From: Sipunculus nudus
Taxonomy: Eukaryota > Annelida > Sipuncula > Golfingiida > Sipunculidae
Length of the DNA: 64,000 bases
Assembly: GCA_026874595.1 (NCBI GenBank)
Contig: CM049308.1
Coordinates: 24,456,367-24,520,366 of the forward strand
Direction: 5' to 3'
Part shown: positions 48,946 to 60,353 of the stretch, one piece after another
Numbering within the stretch: position 1 is the stretch's first letter
Layout of the letters: every line of letters begins with the position of its first letter
Program-made: the position numbers and the translations under genes
The notes under the pieces: model-generated
What the model saw: the letters and a program-made list of their open reading frames with translations, nothing else
Told to the model about the DNA's origin: nothing
The model's database searches: none

Positions 48946-50230
48946 TTAGCTCAGCTGACTATAAGTCATCCGAGCTATAGTCGTGGTCCATTGTCCGTCG
49001 TCCGTCCGTCCGTCCGTCTGTCCGTCCGTCCGTAGATGTGGCACATTTTGAAACCGTAAGACCTAGGAATCCAAAATTCAGCTCAATGTTAGATGTCCCC
49101 AAGATCTCCTACCAAGCCGAAAACTGGGTCCTTGCGACTTCGTTCCTTTGAGAAATTAAGGAAAAACCTCAATTTTTATTAAAAACCTGTTTTTACACTT
49201 CAGGACTGCCTAATATCAAAACCACCCATCTGTTTTTCCTCATATTTACTACAAATATTCCTCTATATATATAGTTCCTATGTACATGCCAGAAATTATG
49301 TCTGTATTATATAATTTTAAAAAGTTATGGGCCCAAACATAATACATTTTGTAAAAAATCAGGAAAGCTATTTGATCACTTAACACAAAACATGTTAAAG
49401 CTATAGACTTTTTTTCAGTAATATAACTTTAATTAATCAAAATTAAATTGTATACCCAAAATTAGATCAAAATCTTTTAATTTTTTTTTAAATATTGACA
49501 AAAATTAAAAATTGGTACCTTAAATTTTGCCCAACTTTGACCACGGCACTTTTTTTCTGTAAGTACTGTGGATTTGATTTTCACAGCATTTTTTTCTTAG
49601 AATTTTGTCTGTTAACACCAAACATTTGAAACCAGTTGATCAAAAACTGTAGATTTTATTCAAGTTTTCAAGCACCATGTAACATATTGTTTACATCAAG
49701 CTAGTGTATTGCAGTTTGCAAGAGCTCAGCTCCCCAGCTTCAGCTCTCAGTTCCTAAAATTTGGAATACAATTAGATGTCTCCAAAATCCCCTACCATGC
49801 CAAGAATTTGGTCTCTAGGACTTAATACCTTCGAGATATTAATGAAAAACTTTGTTTAAGTTATGGGCCCAAACATAATGCACTGTGTAAAAAATCAAGA
49901 AATATATTTACTCCCTTAACAAGGGGATTGCTGAAGCTAGAGATTTTTTGTCAGGGATGTAACATTATTTAATCAAGATTCAATTGAATACCAAAAATTA
50001 GTTCTGAATTTTTCAGATTTTATAAGTTATAAGTATAAATATAAAATTAGTACCTTAAATTTTGCCCAACTTTGACCATGGCACGTTTGTTTAGTGTGAG
50101 AACTGTTGATATAATTTTCATATCATGCACACATAAGGATTTCAGCTTTTTAGTTTAGAAAGCTGAAAGAAATTGGCCAAAAACTGTAGCTTTTAGTAAT
50201 GTTTTTATGAGACCATGTCAGATCTTGGCT
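48946..50230 (-). mobile_element. Pearl/HINE-like non-autonomous element with terminal hairpin and (CCGT)n
   Basis: At the left edge TTAGCTCAGCTGACTATAAG plus TCATCCGAGCT forms a hairpin (48948-48976; 11 of 13 arm positions pair, 3-nt loop), followed by a CCGT microsatellite (48991-49033). Two diverged copies of a 0.5-0.7-kb AT-rich unit follow. They share AGATGTC (49091/49774), GGGCCCAAACATAAT (49329/49865) and TTTTGCCCAACTTTGACCA (about 49526/50061). Read on the - strand, the order core, ACGG microsatellite, hairpin is the end structure seen in molluscan Helitron-derived elements. No replicase or helicase reading frame is present. Confidence 0.6.
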
Positions 50231-51916
50231 CTCTCCAGCCCCTCTTGAGTCACCTGTATGTTGACCTTGTTGAACTTTCAGCAAATTATGCATGCTTGAG
50301 GCGAGGCATACACTGGGGCAACCAGGCAGCTTATGGCCAGCCACAGTTGATCCAGGTGTCCAACCTAACTCATCTAGAATGTTTTAACCAACAACATAAC
50401 AATAAACAATAAATTAATAAATTTTTATTGGTTTTTAATAACAAATTAAAGAAAAATAGGAAAGGAATTTGTTAGTTTATAATAACAGGAAATTAACTTG
50501 CAGTTACTGATGATATAAGAATCTTGTATCGATGGATAGAATGTCACGTATTCCAAATAACACCATGCAGTCACCTATATAGATATGGTATTTTTCAGCT
50601 TAATTTTAATGATAAAAAAGTAAATCATATTATTCATTACTAATCATTAGGGATCATATGAAGGAAATTAATGATAGACAAAGATGCAGTTGATAATATT
50701 AATCTAGATTCCTACTGTGTCTAGTGTGTACATTGATGTGAAATTAGTCCAAAATGAATATATTACATTTATTTTTTTAATATAAATAAAAGCCATAAAA
50801 CCAGGTACTTATGATTATTATTTTAATGTGTGAATTTTGTATATTCTGGATTCTCAACATCATTGTTTGGTGAAAACTGAATAAATACAAGACATGGTGT
50901 GAATACTTTGCAACTGTATTTAAATACGATTATGAATATGTACTCCATTATACAATTTCTTGCATAAAGAATGGGAATTCAGGTAAAAATGAAAGTATAT
51001 GAATACCAGTGCAAATACTTTCAAAATGTATTCATGAATGCATTCATGAATATATTCTTTTATATTATTTTAATATTCATTTCAGTTATATTTCATTTTA
51101 AAAATCATACGATTCTCTTATTATTTCTAATAAAAATTATATTTGGGACAATATTTGTATTTTTTTAATAAATAGTTAAACTCTTATATTATATGTTCTG
51201 CTTATAAGTTATATGGACAAGTCAAAATCTGTGTGACAGTAGTACTCCATTTGTTAATAAAATAAATGAAAATAAATCCTCTTCCCTGTCTCCAAAGGTA
51301 CTATTAAAATCATACATAAGCTAAACAAGAACAACTCATAATACAGCTTATATATATTACCACACAAAACCAGCATGTGCCTCATTTCTAAATCATATTT
51401 TTTATCATATATAACAGCTGAGCGCCGTGATCCATAGGTCTCTTGTTTTTTAGGGGGGGGGGCAAAGCCATCAGGATTCTTGATGTCTGGCCTCCGACTT
51501 TCTGACCTTTCTGCACCACATTCGAGTCACAGGGAAGGATCCGGGATTTAGGGAAAGGGGGGTCGAACCCAGGAGGACTAATGAAAGACCTAAGAAAAAG
51601 GTCCCCATGTCTGTAAGGGGGGTGGGGGGGGGGATTCCGGACCATCTAGATCCCCCTTGATTCGCTTCTGCTGTCAAGTCCAATCCCTGAAAATGTGGAC
51701 TCGACATCAAGTCCAGACTCCAGTGCTTCAAATGAATTTATGATTTGAAAATGTTTTTACACCTTTTGGAATAGAGCTCTTACTTTAATAAATAATAAAA
51801 TTAAAGAGCAGGTGATTTAATTATATACAAAAGACGACATTTAGAGATACATGAAACTTATCCCGTCAATATAAGCCTCATTTATAACAATGCATGTAAA
51901 TATTATATTATAGGCG

Positions 51917-51919
<3 letters not shown>

Positions 51920-51971
<52 letters not shown>
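51920..51971. repeat. (CA)n(TA)n compound microsatellite
   Basis: CA at 51920-51948 changing to TA. Confidence 0.95.
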
Positions 51972-52074
51972 TGTTCCAGGGAGGGAGTACTAAAGCTTTG
52001 TCCCTGTATGACTTTACATATACATATAAATATATATATAAATCAATATATATATAGAGAGATGATATATATAT

Positions 52075-52077
<3 letters not shown>

Positions 52078-52123
<46 letters not shown>

Positions 52124-52150
52124 CAAGAGAGAGAGAAAGAGAGAGAGAGG
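52078..52150. repeat. (TA)n and (GA)n tracts
   Basis: TA to about 52121, then GA-rich 52126-52150. Confidence 0.9.
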
Positions 52151-54127
52151 TGATATAGGCCTAAGTCCGACAAGCAGTCACAGAGACCCAGACGTAGTCC
52201 ATATGAAAAATATGTACTGAGATAACGTACTGTATGCGCAATATCTTTTAAATCAATTGTTCCCTGTCATTAAAACATAAAAAAAATACCTTTTCTCACC
52301 TCTTAATTCCCTCCCTCCCCCGTGTATATAGTATGCGGCACTTGTTTTTGCAATTTAATAGCTCTCTTAGAATACAGTGGCACGTTTCCTGTTCCTTTAA
52401 AAGCAGGGAATATATTTATAAATATATAATGGCATATACATTTAACCTTTATTATAACTTACCAGTCGTCAGTAGGTATGCGAGAATTATATACCCCAGT
52501 ACCTGGAATACTTACACTAATCTGGCGTACCTCAGCAATATTTTATTATCATATTAATATAACATTTATTCAAATTCAATCAATTATTAAGGTTCCCATA
52601 TATATGTACTAGGTAAATTCTGGTTTCTTAAAGCACTCAGCCGAGGAAAGAAATTGCTACCATGTGGTCTCTTATCAATAAAGCAATTAATTAAAATGTC
52701 AGGTTGTTTCCCTCCACAAGTGTCACCAGTCCGTTACGTCATTCAACTGAGGTCAGCATTCACTGCGGGGCTGAATGTTCTCACATCCGGTTTTCTGGCT
52801 GCGATACATAGTGACCATAGGCCATTGTAGGGTCACTAATTGGTCAACACAAACACTCAATTACGCGAGGGCCGTCATTCGCGCCAAGAATGTGCCATTG
52901 GGGAGAGTTATATTAACAGCCAAATATCCCATTTAGCCCTGCATTGAAGATCTCTCTTTTTCATTCACGTCATTAACTACCTTTGTGGCGTCTTGGCTGA
53001 CGGGGTTACGGTTTCTGCCGCAGCAAGTCGCATATCCTGTGAATTCCATGCTGGCTAAACATTTTCGTTCCACCTTTATTGCCTCCAAATTGCCCAAGCA
53101 GTGAGCGCGATCGAAGAGGCACAAGAAATCAATACATTTGATTAGGACCTCTTTGTTGGAGAACTTTCTCCTCACCTGGAGGCCCGTTTAGCTTCGATAA
53201 GGGCAAACACTCCCCGAGTAGATATGATATTCATTTGCCCAAGACCTACTCCAAATTTTCTATTCAGACAATTGAAATCTGGATTGGGGATTGCAGTTCT
53301 ACTAAGACCAAAATCCGGAGATCACTAGTAAAAGCGCGACTTACAAAACCCCCGCTGGATATTTAGGTAATATATCGCCCCGTGACTGTTTGGCTACGTG
53401 CCCGCCTGGCGACGGCCAGACACCACCAAACACACCGCGTTAGTCAGCAAACTGGTCATATTAAAGTTCCTTGTGCTGGACTCAGGTAGAACGGAAGCCC
53501 TCTCTCCTGATACCTGAAGATCTGCTGTATTCTGCACCTGGCTGAGACACTTAATTACAGGTGATCAGCCAAGGCTTGAGTGCTGGTGTGTTATGCGGCA
53601 GCATTCTATAGGCAGCACCGCTTCAGCATGGTGTCTTGCCTCCGAAGCCTTTATATACAAACGTATATATAACTCATTCCCGCCTGTGTACATATATACA
53701 TACAATTATGTATATCCTGGGTGTATATACATGCATACATAATATCAGAATGGGATGTACACTTTTATTTGTACCTCTTAACGTTTTCCTTTTTTGTTAA
53801 TTCCCAAGCATTACTGTGACAACCCCCCTCAGCGTGATCCAGATTATTTATCTATTTGAAATACATGTATATACACCAAAAACCAGCTTGTGATCACACA
53901 CCATGGCGTCAGTGGCATCTGACAAACGAATTCGAAACCCAATCAAGATCGTAGATTCAAATATAAATAATATCCCACAGTTTATACATTAATCGGCTGC
54001 AAGGTTTTGACGAAAACAAAAAATAACGTATAAAAATCGTACGAAAGTATCATTACCTAAACATCATTTATTCCTTGAGAGCATTAAGATTAAAATGCCT
54101 ACTAAGTGTTGTTTTCACAGCTGGTGA

Positions 54128-54576
54128 TGTGATAATGATGATGACGTCATAATTTAAATTTGACATGATCTTGATATAATCCAGCATACCGCCATCTTAT
54201 TCACAATGGAAAACACTGATGACAGTGTTGAGAATAAGAGCACTGACTCTGGTGATGATGAGGATGGTGGTGATGATGAGGATGGTGATGATGTTCGTGG
54301 TAGCGTACTGGTGGTTGAGTTGGTAGTGATGGTTGGGATGATGGTAATGGTGGTGATGGCGATATCTATCATGAAGATTGAGACGATGTTGATGATGATT
54401 GTGACGATGGTGGTGGAGGTGATGCTTAAGATGATGACTAGTAGTAGTAGAAGAAGTAGTAGTATTACATGTAGTAGTAGTAGTAGTAGTATTTTGGTGG
54501 TTTAATGAAGATGCTAGTGATGATGATGATGTTGACGGTGATGATGATGGTGATGAAGATGATGATGATGATGATG

Positions 54577-54623
<47 letters not shown>

Positions 54624-54720
54624 CATTATTGTGGTGGTGTCGATGATTACGGTGGTGATGATAATGACGGTCACGATTACGGTGACGACGACGACGATGA
54701 TGATGATGATGAAAGATATG
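54128..54720 (+). repeat. (GAT/GGT)n low-complexity region with (ATT)n core
   Basis: Degenerate GATGATGGT trinucleotide and hexanucleotide repeats, a (TAG)n patch near 54435-54490 and a perfect (ATT)n tract at 54577-54622. Open frames here give only poly-Asp/Gly or poly-Met/Ile-type translations and are repeat artefacts. Confidence 0.9.
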
Positions 54721-54950
54721 TTAGGACGGAGTCTGAGAGTCCATGTGCCATACGTAGATCAAATAAAGCTCGATGAAACGGCAAATGTTTAAAGAACAAT
54801 GATTCCGATGTGTCATTACCTTACCTATTACTATTCTGAATGCAAACCTGTGAAGATTTAATTTCCTGTTATTGTGGTAAACGAAATCTCTAACCCGCTA
54901 TCACACAATATTCTTGTTATTTGTGTTGCGGATATTAATTTTCATTGTAA

Positions 54951-54972
54951 TATATATATATATATATATATA
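54951..54972. repeat. Short (TA)n tract
   Basis: Pure TA run of about 22 bp. Confidence 0.9.
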
Positions 54973-55439
54973 CAATAAATGAAAATATAAACAATAACAC
55001 ATTTGAGGACCTGCGCATGTCTAAAGCAGTATTTAGTGTCAAAGCTGCAGCAATCTGGGATGAAAGTACATCTTCTGCCAAGATAGTCAGAAAAATGATG
55101 ATATAATTTTGTAATTAAAAAGCAGCAATGACATGCTGACAATTACTGTTTCGTGTGTAATTAACGTAATATCTCTCATACCAGGAAGAGTACACGTGTG
55201 TGAATTTTCTAAAGTAAAATAGAAAAAAAATTATACCTATAATGCCGAATACTTGGGATCAAGTAGACGGCAAAAGTGTTACATGAATGACTTACGTACA
55301 CAATCAGTTAATAAGAGTGTTAATCATGCTTATGTGAAATCTGTTTTGGAATCATCGGTCTCGATTCTCAGAAGAGTAATATGCATGGGACACAAACGAT
55401 TAGGGTCCGACAAACACGTTAAATGGGAGTGAAGTTGAT

Positions 55440-56500
55440 TGGGTGATGATGATATATGTCGGTGGTATATATTGGTGGTGGTGATGATGGTCCTCATCAC
55501 CACCATGATTGTATAATGATGTGATTATTGTAGTTACAGTGATATGGGTTTAGTGAGTGGTAGTTACGGTGATGGCGATGATGTGTTGTTGACACTGAAG
55601 TCATCATCATTCCTGCCCAGATCATACAGCAGAGACGTTGGTGATAATAGTGATGGTTGTGGCGATGATAAAGAAGGTGATGATGACAACGACGACAGCG
55701 ATGGCAGTTGTGATGGTGATGATGTTAGAGGCGCATGTTTTTTTTTTTTTTTTATATTATTGATGAGGATGATGTTGTTGGACGTGTTGGTGTTGATGGT
55801 GACGGTTTATGTGTGTGTGTGTTAGGGGGGGGGGGTGTACAGGTGATAGAAGTGATGGAGAGGTTGTGAGAAGGGGTGGTGATGTTGGCAGGGGCTCGTT
55901 GGTGTTTGGTATTGTGGTGGTGATGGTTGGTGACAGTGGTTGTGGTGTTCTGGGTGGTTGTGATGTTGTTGTTTAGGATAGTGGTGTTGGGGATGGTGGT
56001 GGTGGTGTTGGGGATCATGGTGTTGATGTTTGTAATGTTGGGGATTGTGTTGGTGGTGTAGGGGAAGGGGATGGCGGTGTATGGGATGGTGGTGGTGATA
56101 ATGATGGTGTTGGTGATGATCGTAGTGGTGTAGGGGATGGTGGTGGTGATGATGATAATAATGATGGTGATGGTGCTCTGGATGGTGGTGGTTTTGTTGT
56201 TAGGGATGTTGGTGCATGTAGGGGTTGGTGGTGTAGGGGGTGGTGGTGATGTCGGGGATTGTGGTGGTGGTGTAGAGGATGGTGGTGATGATGATGGTGT
56301 TACTCTGGATGGTTGTGGTGATGTTGTAGGGGATGGTGGTGTAGGGGATGGAGGTAGTGGTGTAGGGGATGTTTGTGATGTTAGGGATTTAGATGGTGGT
56401 GATGATGATGATTATCATGACGATGATGCTGGTGGTGCTGCTGTTGGGGGTGGTGGTGATGTTGTTTGGGAGGATGGTGGTGGAACAGCTGCAGAATGCT
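55440..56500 (+). repeat. G/T-skewed (GGTGAT)n minisatellite-like region
   Basis: About 1 kb of degenerate GGTGGTGAT and GTAGGGGATGGTGGT repeats with very little C on the + strand, plus a T15 run (about 55739-55753) and a G10 run (about 55826-55835). Repeated GGGGATGGTGGT-type segments could form G-quadruplexes. The long frames across it are repeat artefacts. Confidence 0.9.
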
Positions 56501-57276
56501 AGTATCTAATGCAATCATGTTAAAATATTGGTAAAAATCAGCCAAGTTTTTCATCAATTTGTGATGTTATTTTTTTTATTCTATAAAATATTCAAGTTTT
56601 AAATGTACAAAAATAAATTCATTTTATAAACCTATTTAGAAAACATTTATATATATCCATTTCGTGAAACTAGAATGTTTTGAATCATAAATACCTTTAT
56701 AAATTATTAAACAAAAAAAACCCAACAACTTTGTGAAAACCCTGAGGTATTTACATTCAGTATTGAAGAGAATATTTTAGTTTATATATGTACTATATGT
56801 ACATGTCAAGAGGTCATAGAGCAACAGATTAGTTAATATTAAGGAATCACTGAGGCAATGCGTGGGCAGACTTCTTGGGCAGTTCTGAGACCTCAAAAAG
56901 ATCTTTTTGGAGTACTAGTATATTCAAGCCATTGTTGTAAGGGTATATTAACTGTGAAAAATTGATTTCCTGTTTGTACGTGTGAAGCCCACAATATTTG
57001 CACTAATTTGTATCTCCTTTTCTTTATTATTGGTGTTATATAAAAGACACATGCGTCATTGCCTTTCACACATTTGGGCATGAAGCTTTTGTGAAGCATC
57101 CTGTTAATGTGAAAACTACATGATATTGACGTGAATATGAAACGTGGCACTTCTTTATGAGTGTATTTTTATATACTTTTGCTATCTATACTGAGTGACA
57201 ATGTAAACATATACTAAGGGTAATGGTGATAACCTACAGACTGAACATAATTGACTATATAATAATACATTATATC
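56501..57276. other. AT-rich intergenic stretch
   Basis: Nothing recognised; no reading frame with a family signature. Confidence 0.4.

Positions 57277-57343
<67 letters not shown>
57277..57343. repeat. (TA)n(GA)n compound microsatellite
   Basis: TA to 57318, then pure GA to 57343, about 70 bp before duplication copy 1. Confidence 0.95.
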
Positions 57344-57409
57344 CAACTTGAAGGGTTTTAATTGTATTTTTGTCAATATAAAAAACTAGAAAGCTGATGA
57401 GAGACGAAA

Positions 57410-57633
57410 TCTCAGGTGTGGATCAGATTGATTGATGGCCAAATTACGGGTTCGTCATCTCCCTCCCCCTTGTCAGAAGCCGCCTGTACCTGTCTAATTA
57501 CCCGCCTTCTACGCGGCGGCCCTGGCGGTCTCTGCACGTCTTGCCTCCAGATGAAGCACTTTACATCTACTGCTTGCGTAAAAAAGACATCCAAGAAAGG
57601 CCGGAGATGACGCAGCGCCATCCAGGATCGTTT
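57410..57633. repeat. 224-bp duplicated segment, copy 1
   Basis: Aligns without gaps to 58261-58484 (offset 851 bp) with about 17 differences (about 92% identity). Differences cluster, leaving invariant runs of up to about 50 bp including TAATTACCCGCCTTCTACGC. GC is much higher than in the flanks. The - strand is open for 69 codons in both copies, but about 13 of 69 residues differ, so the coding reading is not supported. Confidence 0.95.
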
Positions 57634-58260
57634 TCACTGTATTTGGTATAAACTTTAAAAAAAACTTTCAGAATTAATTGTAGGTTTGTATTTGTTAACG
57701 ATGTTTATGTCGAACAGACAAATCCATACGTATATATCTTATGAATAACATGCATTACATAATGGACACTGCATAAATATAGTATCATATACACTGTACT
57801 GTTTCTATATAGTGTCAAGTATATGAGAGAAACACGTTAGTGTACAGATAGTCACAAACAGGAAGTAATATAACCCCATACAATGTTAGAACGGATCTAA
57901 ACTTTAAATTGCATGCGTTTATCCTTTCTTTTAGTATGCGTGTGTTTCATGGAGTAATTTTTTTCGTGCATTCTACGTGCAACCATGAAAATTGACGTGA
58001 AGTGAAGCAGACCTTAACACATGTTGGCAGGCTTGAGGTGTATACAGCGTATCATTCGTATCATACGTTTGTCAAAAACATAAAAATGTGTAAAGATTAC
58101 AACACCCAACCCAAGATGTTCATTCAATGGTACGGTCCTCAGGTAAACGTGTTAGGAGTGTTTCCTTTGTCATTTTTTTACAAAAAAATCAGGAACATTC
58201 AAAGAAAACAGGAGAAAACTTCTGAGAGGCGTTATGGTAGGACAAATCCTCATGGTACAG

Positions 58261-58484
58261 TCTCAGGTGTAGATCAGATTGATTGATGGCCAAATTACGG
58301 GTTCGTCGTCACCCTCCCCCTTGTCAGAAGCCGTTGGTAGCTGTCTAATTACCCGCCTTCTACGCGGCGGCCCTGGCGGTCTCTGCACGTTTGGCCTCCA
58401 GATGAAGCACTTTGCTTGTACTGTTGGCGTAAAATAGACATCCAAGAAAGGCCGGAGACGATGCAGCGCCATCCAGGATCGTTT
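58261..58484. repeat. 224-bp duplicated segment, copy 2
   Basis: Partner of 57410-57633 in direct orientation. The 627-bp spacer is AT-rich and unrelated. Both copies end in CGCCATCCAGGATCGTTT. It may be a duplicated regulatory element or copies of a dispersed repeat. Confidence 0.95.
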
Positions 58485-60292
58485 ATCAATTTACGCTGAA
58501 CGGTGTGGTAGTTTGGTTCAAAGTTAAACACTTAACGGTACTTCCTTGCGACAAAAAGCCCCTTGACGTAGTGGCTACCTCCACACCTCAAGTGAAAGCT
58601 ATATACGGCCCGGGCGAACGAGATGGGTCAAGATGTAGTGATAACTTGCTGTAAATTACCGCACAACTCGGCTTGTGTGTTCTTCTGTTTAGCCGATGCA
58701 TGGACCGAGGCGCCTAGGTGTGAACCTACGTGTCAAAGGGTTTCCTAAGTTTGTTCTCCAGACATGGCCCCGTGTATGGATATTTATCCACCACGATTAC
58801 AATGCTTTTACCAGGGTGTTCATCTTTTTTGTACCGTTTCCTTTGCTAGCAGCCCCATCGGATGTTTCGGAATTCCCTCGAGATCAGGCTATGATAAGGG
58901 GAAATACGACAGGAAAGTGCTCTGAGAACAGTCTCAAGGGGGATTTTTATCTGCGGAGAGAGTATGGTGTCCATTAGACCCGTATCTTCCAAGTAGAAGA
59001 CGGAGAAACGCTTTGGGATGACCGCGCCCCATCAACAAGTTATTTAAAGATTATCCTTGATGTTGCGGGGAATACACATATATATACACATATACGTCAT
59101 CTGTATGGATGGGTCGCGGAAGTTGGTTTAAGTTTAAGTTTTTACCAGGATTGCTAACATGCTTGCATCTATTGCTGAAAAATGCACAAAAGAATAAGTA
59201 TCCGTGGTGGCAATAGTATACAATATAGTAAAAAATTTCCATATGGGAGAAACACCGTTCGAAATATCATTTATTCATAATCAGTGTATGACGTGAATGG
59301 ATAAGCTCATTGCTTTGTAAAGGAAGCATAAATTGACGCATATGCTATGTTTAATCAAATATTTTCTTAACGTGAGGTGAATGGGCACTCAACGGCTTGC
59401 TTGAGATTGCTTGCGTACCGTACCGGGTCATTTATAGTTAAAAATACTTAGGCTTTCCTTGTATCCAGAACAACCTCTCCATAATAACTCATGATAATCA
59501 GTCCAGTACCTTTTTCGTGATCCTTTCACACACAAAAATGACAGACGAACACACAGACACTATTTTTAATACTAAATTTTCTTTGTAAACCATGTCCTGC
59601 TCCAAATGCGGGACCCCCCCCCCCCTTTTTTTTTGCCAGACCTGTTTTTTTTTAGTTTTTTTCTCAAGAGTCCTCCTGGTCTGGACCCCTCATTTACCTA
59701 AAAAATAGATCCACCCCTGGCAGGGGAGTTAATGTATTGGCGAATTCAAGGTTATCAGAAACAACTGGTGAAAATTGTTTTCAATTCAGTGATTTACAAA
59801 TTAACAGTTAAATGTGCGCAATGGTTTGTTTGCTATTGAGGCGCAAGAAGCCGATAGATGTGGGACGTGGTGACACAGGCAAAACAATAGGAGGTGATCA
59901 AATTAAAAAGATATATCCGAAACGTTGTCTAACATAATCTTAACTTTAGTGAACGATTAATTAAGGATGGTTCTTTTGAATTTTGCAAGCTCTCATATGT
60001 TTCCAGTTGCATGGGGAGGTAATGTTATATATGATGTTTAGTCAAATCTTCATATAAATTAATTTCTACATAATATTATAAATACACATTAGGTGGAATT
60101 ATAAAAAACTGCACTTTGTTTATTTTGTTATATATAGCAGTACATATCACCGAGAATTAGCCCAGTTTTATGAGCAAGGTTTCAGGTTACACAAAAACAT
60201 AATCTGACTATAATTTGAGGATCTGGGCGTGTTCCCAAAAGCGTTATTCCGCTGTTTGTTCTTCGCCGATACACCGATATTCCGTATGTATA

Positions 60293-60353
<61 letters not shown>

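Larger units (their letters stand above)
50231..54127. other. Downstream intergenic; complex block 52.61-53.64 kb
   Basis: 50.2-52.6 kb is AT-rich with microsatellites and G-runs near 51.46 and 51.62 kb. 52.61-53.64 kb is about 1 kb of non-repetitive, GC-richer sequence with TAATT/CAATTA cores and no gene-like frame; a candidate cis-regulatory block 7-8 kb downstream of Nkx2.2. Confidence 0.35.

Noticed and set aside
54206-56502. Several 90-120-codon frames rich in Asp/Gly or Met/Val
   Set aside because: Produced by GAT/GGT simple repeats; they have repeat translations in several frames.
57412-58472. Paired 69-codon - strand genes
   Set aside because: About 13 of 69 residues differ for about 17 base changes, so no sign of purifying selection on protein; no domain recognised.
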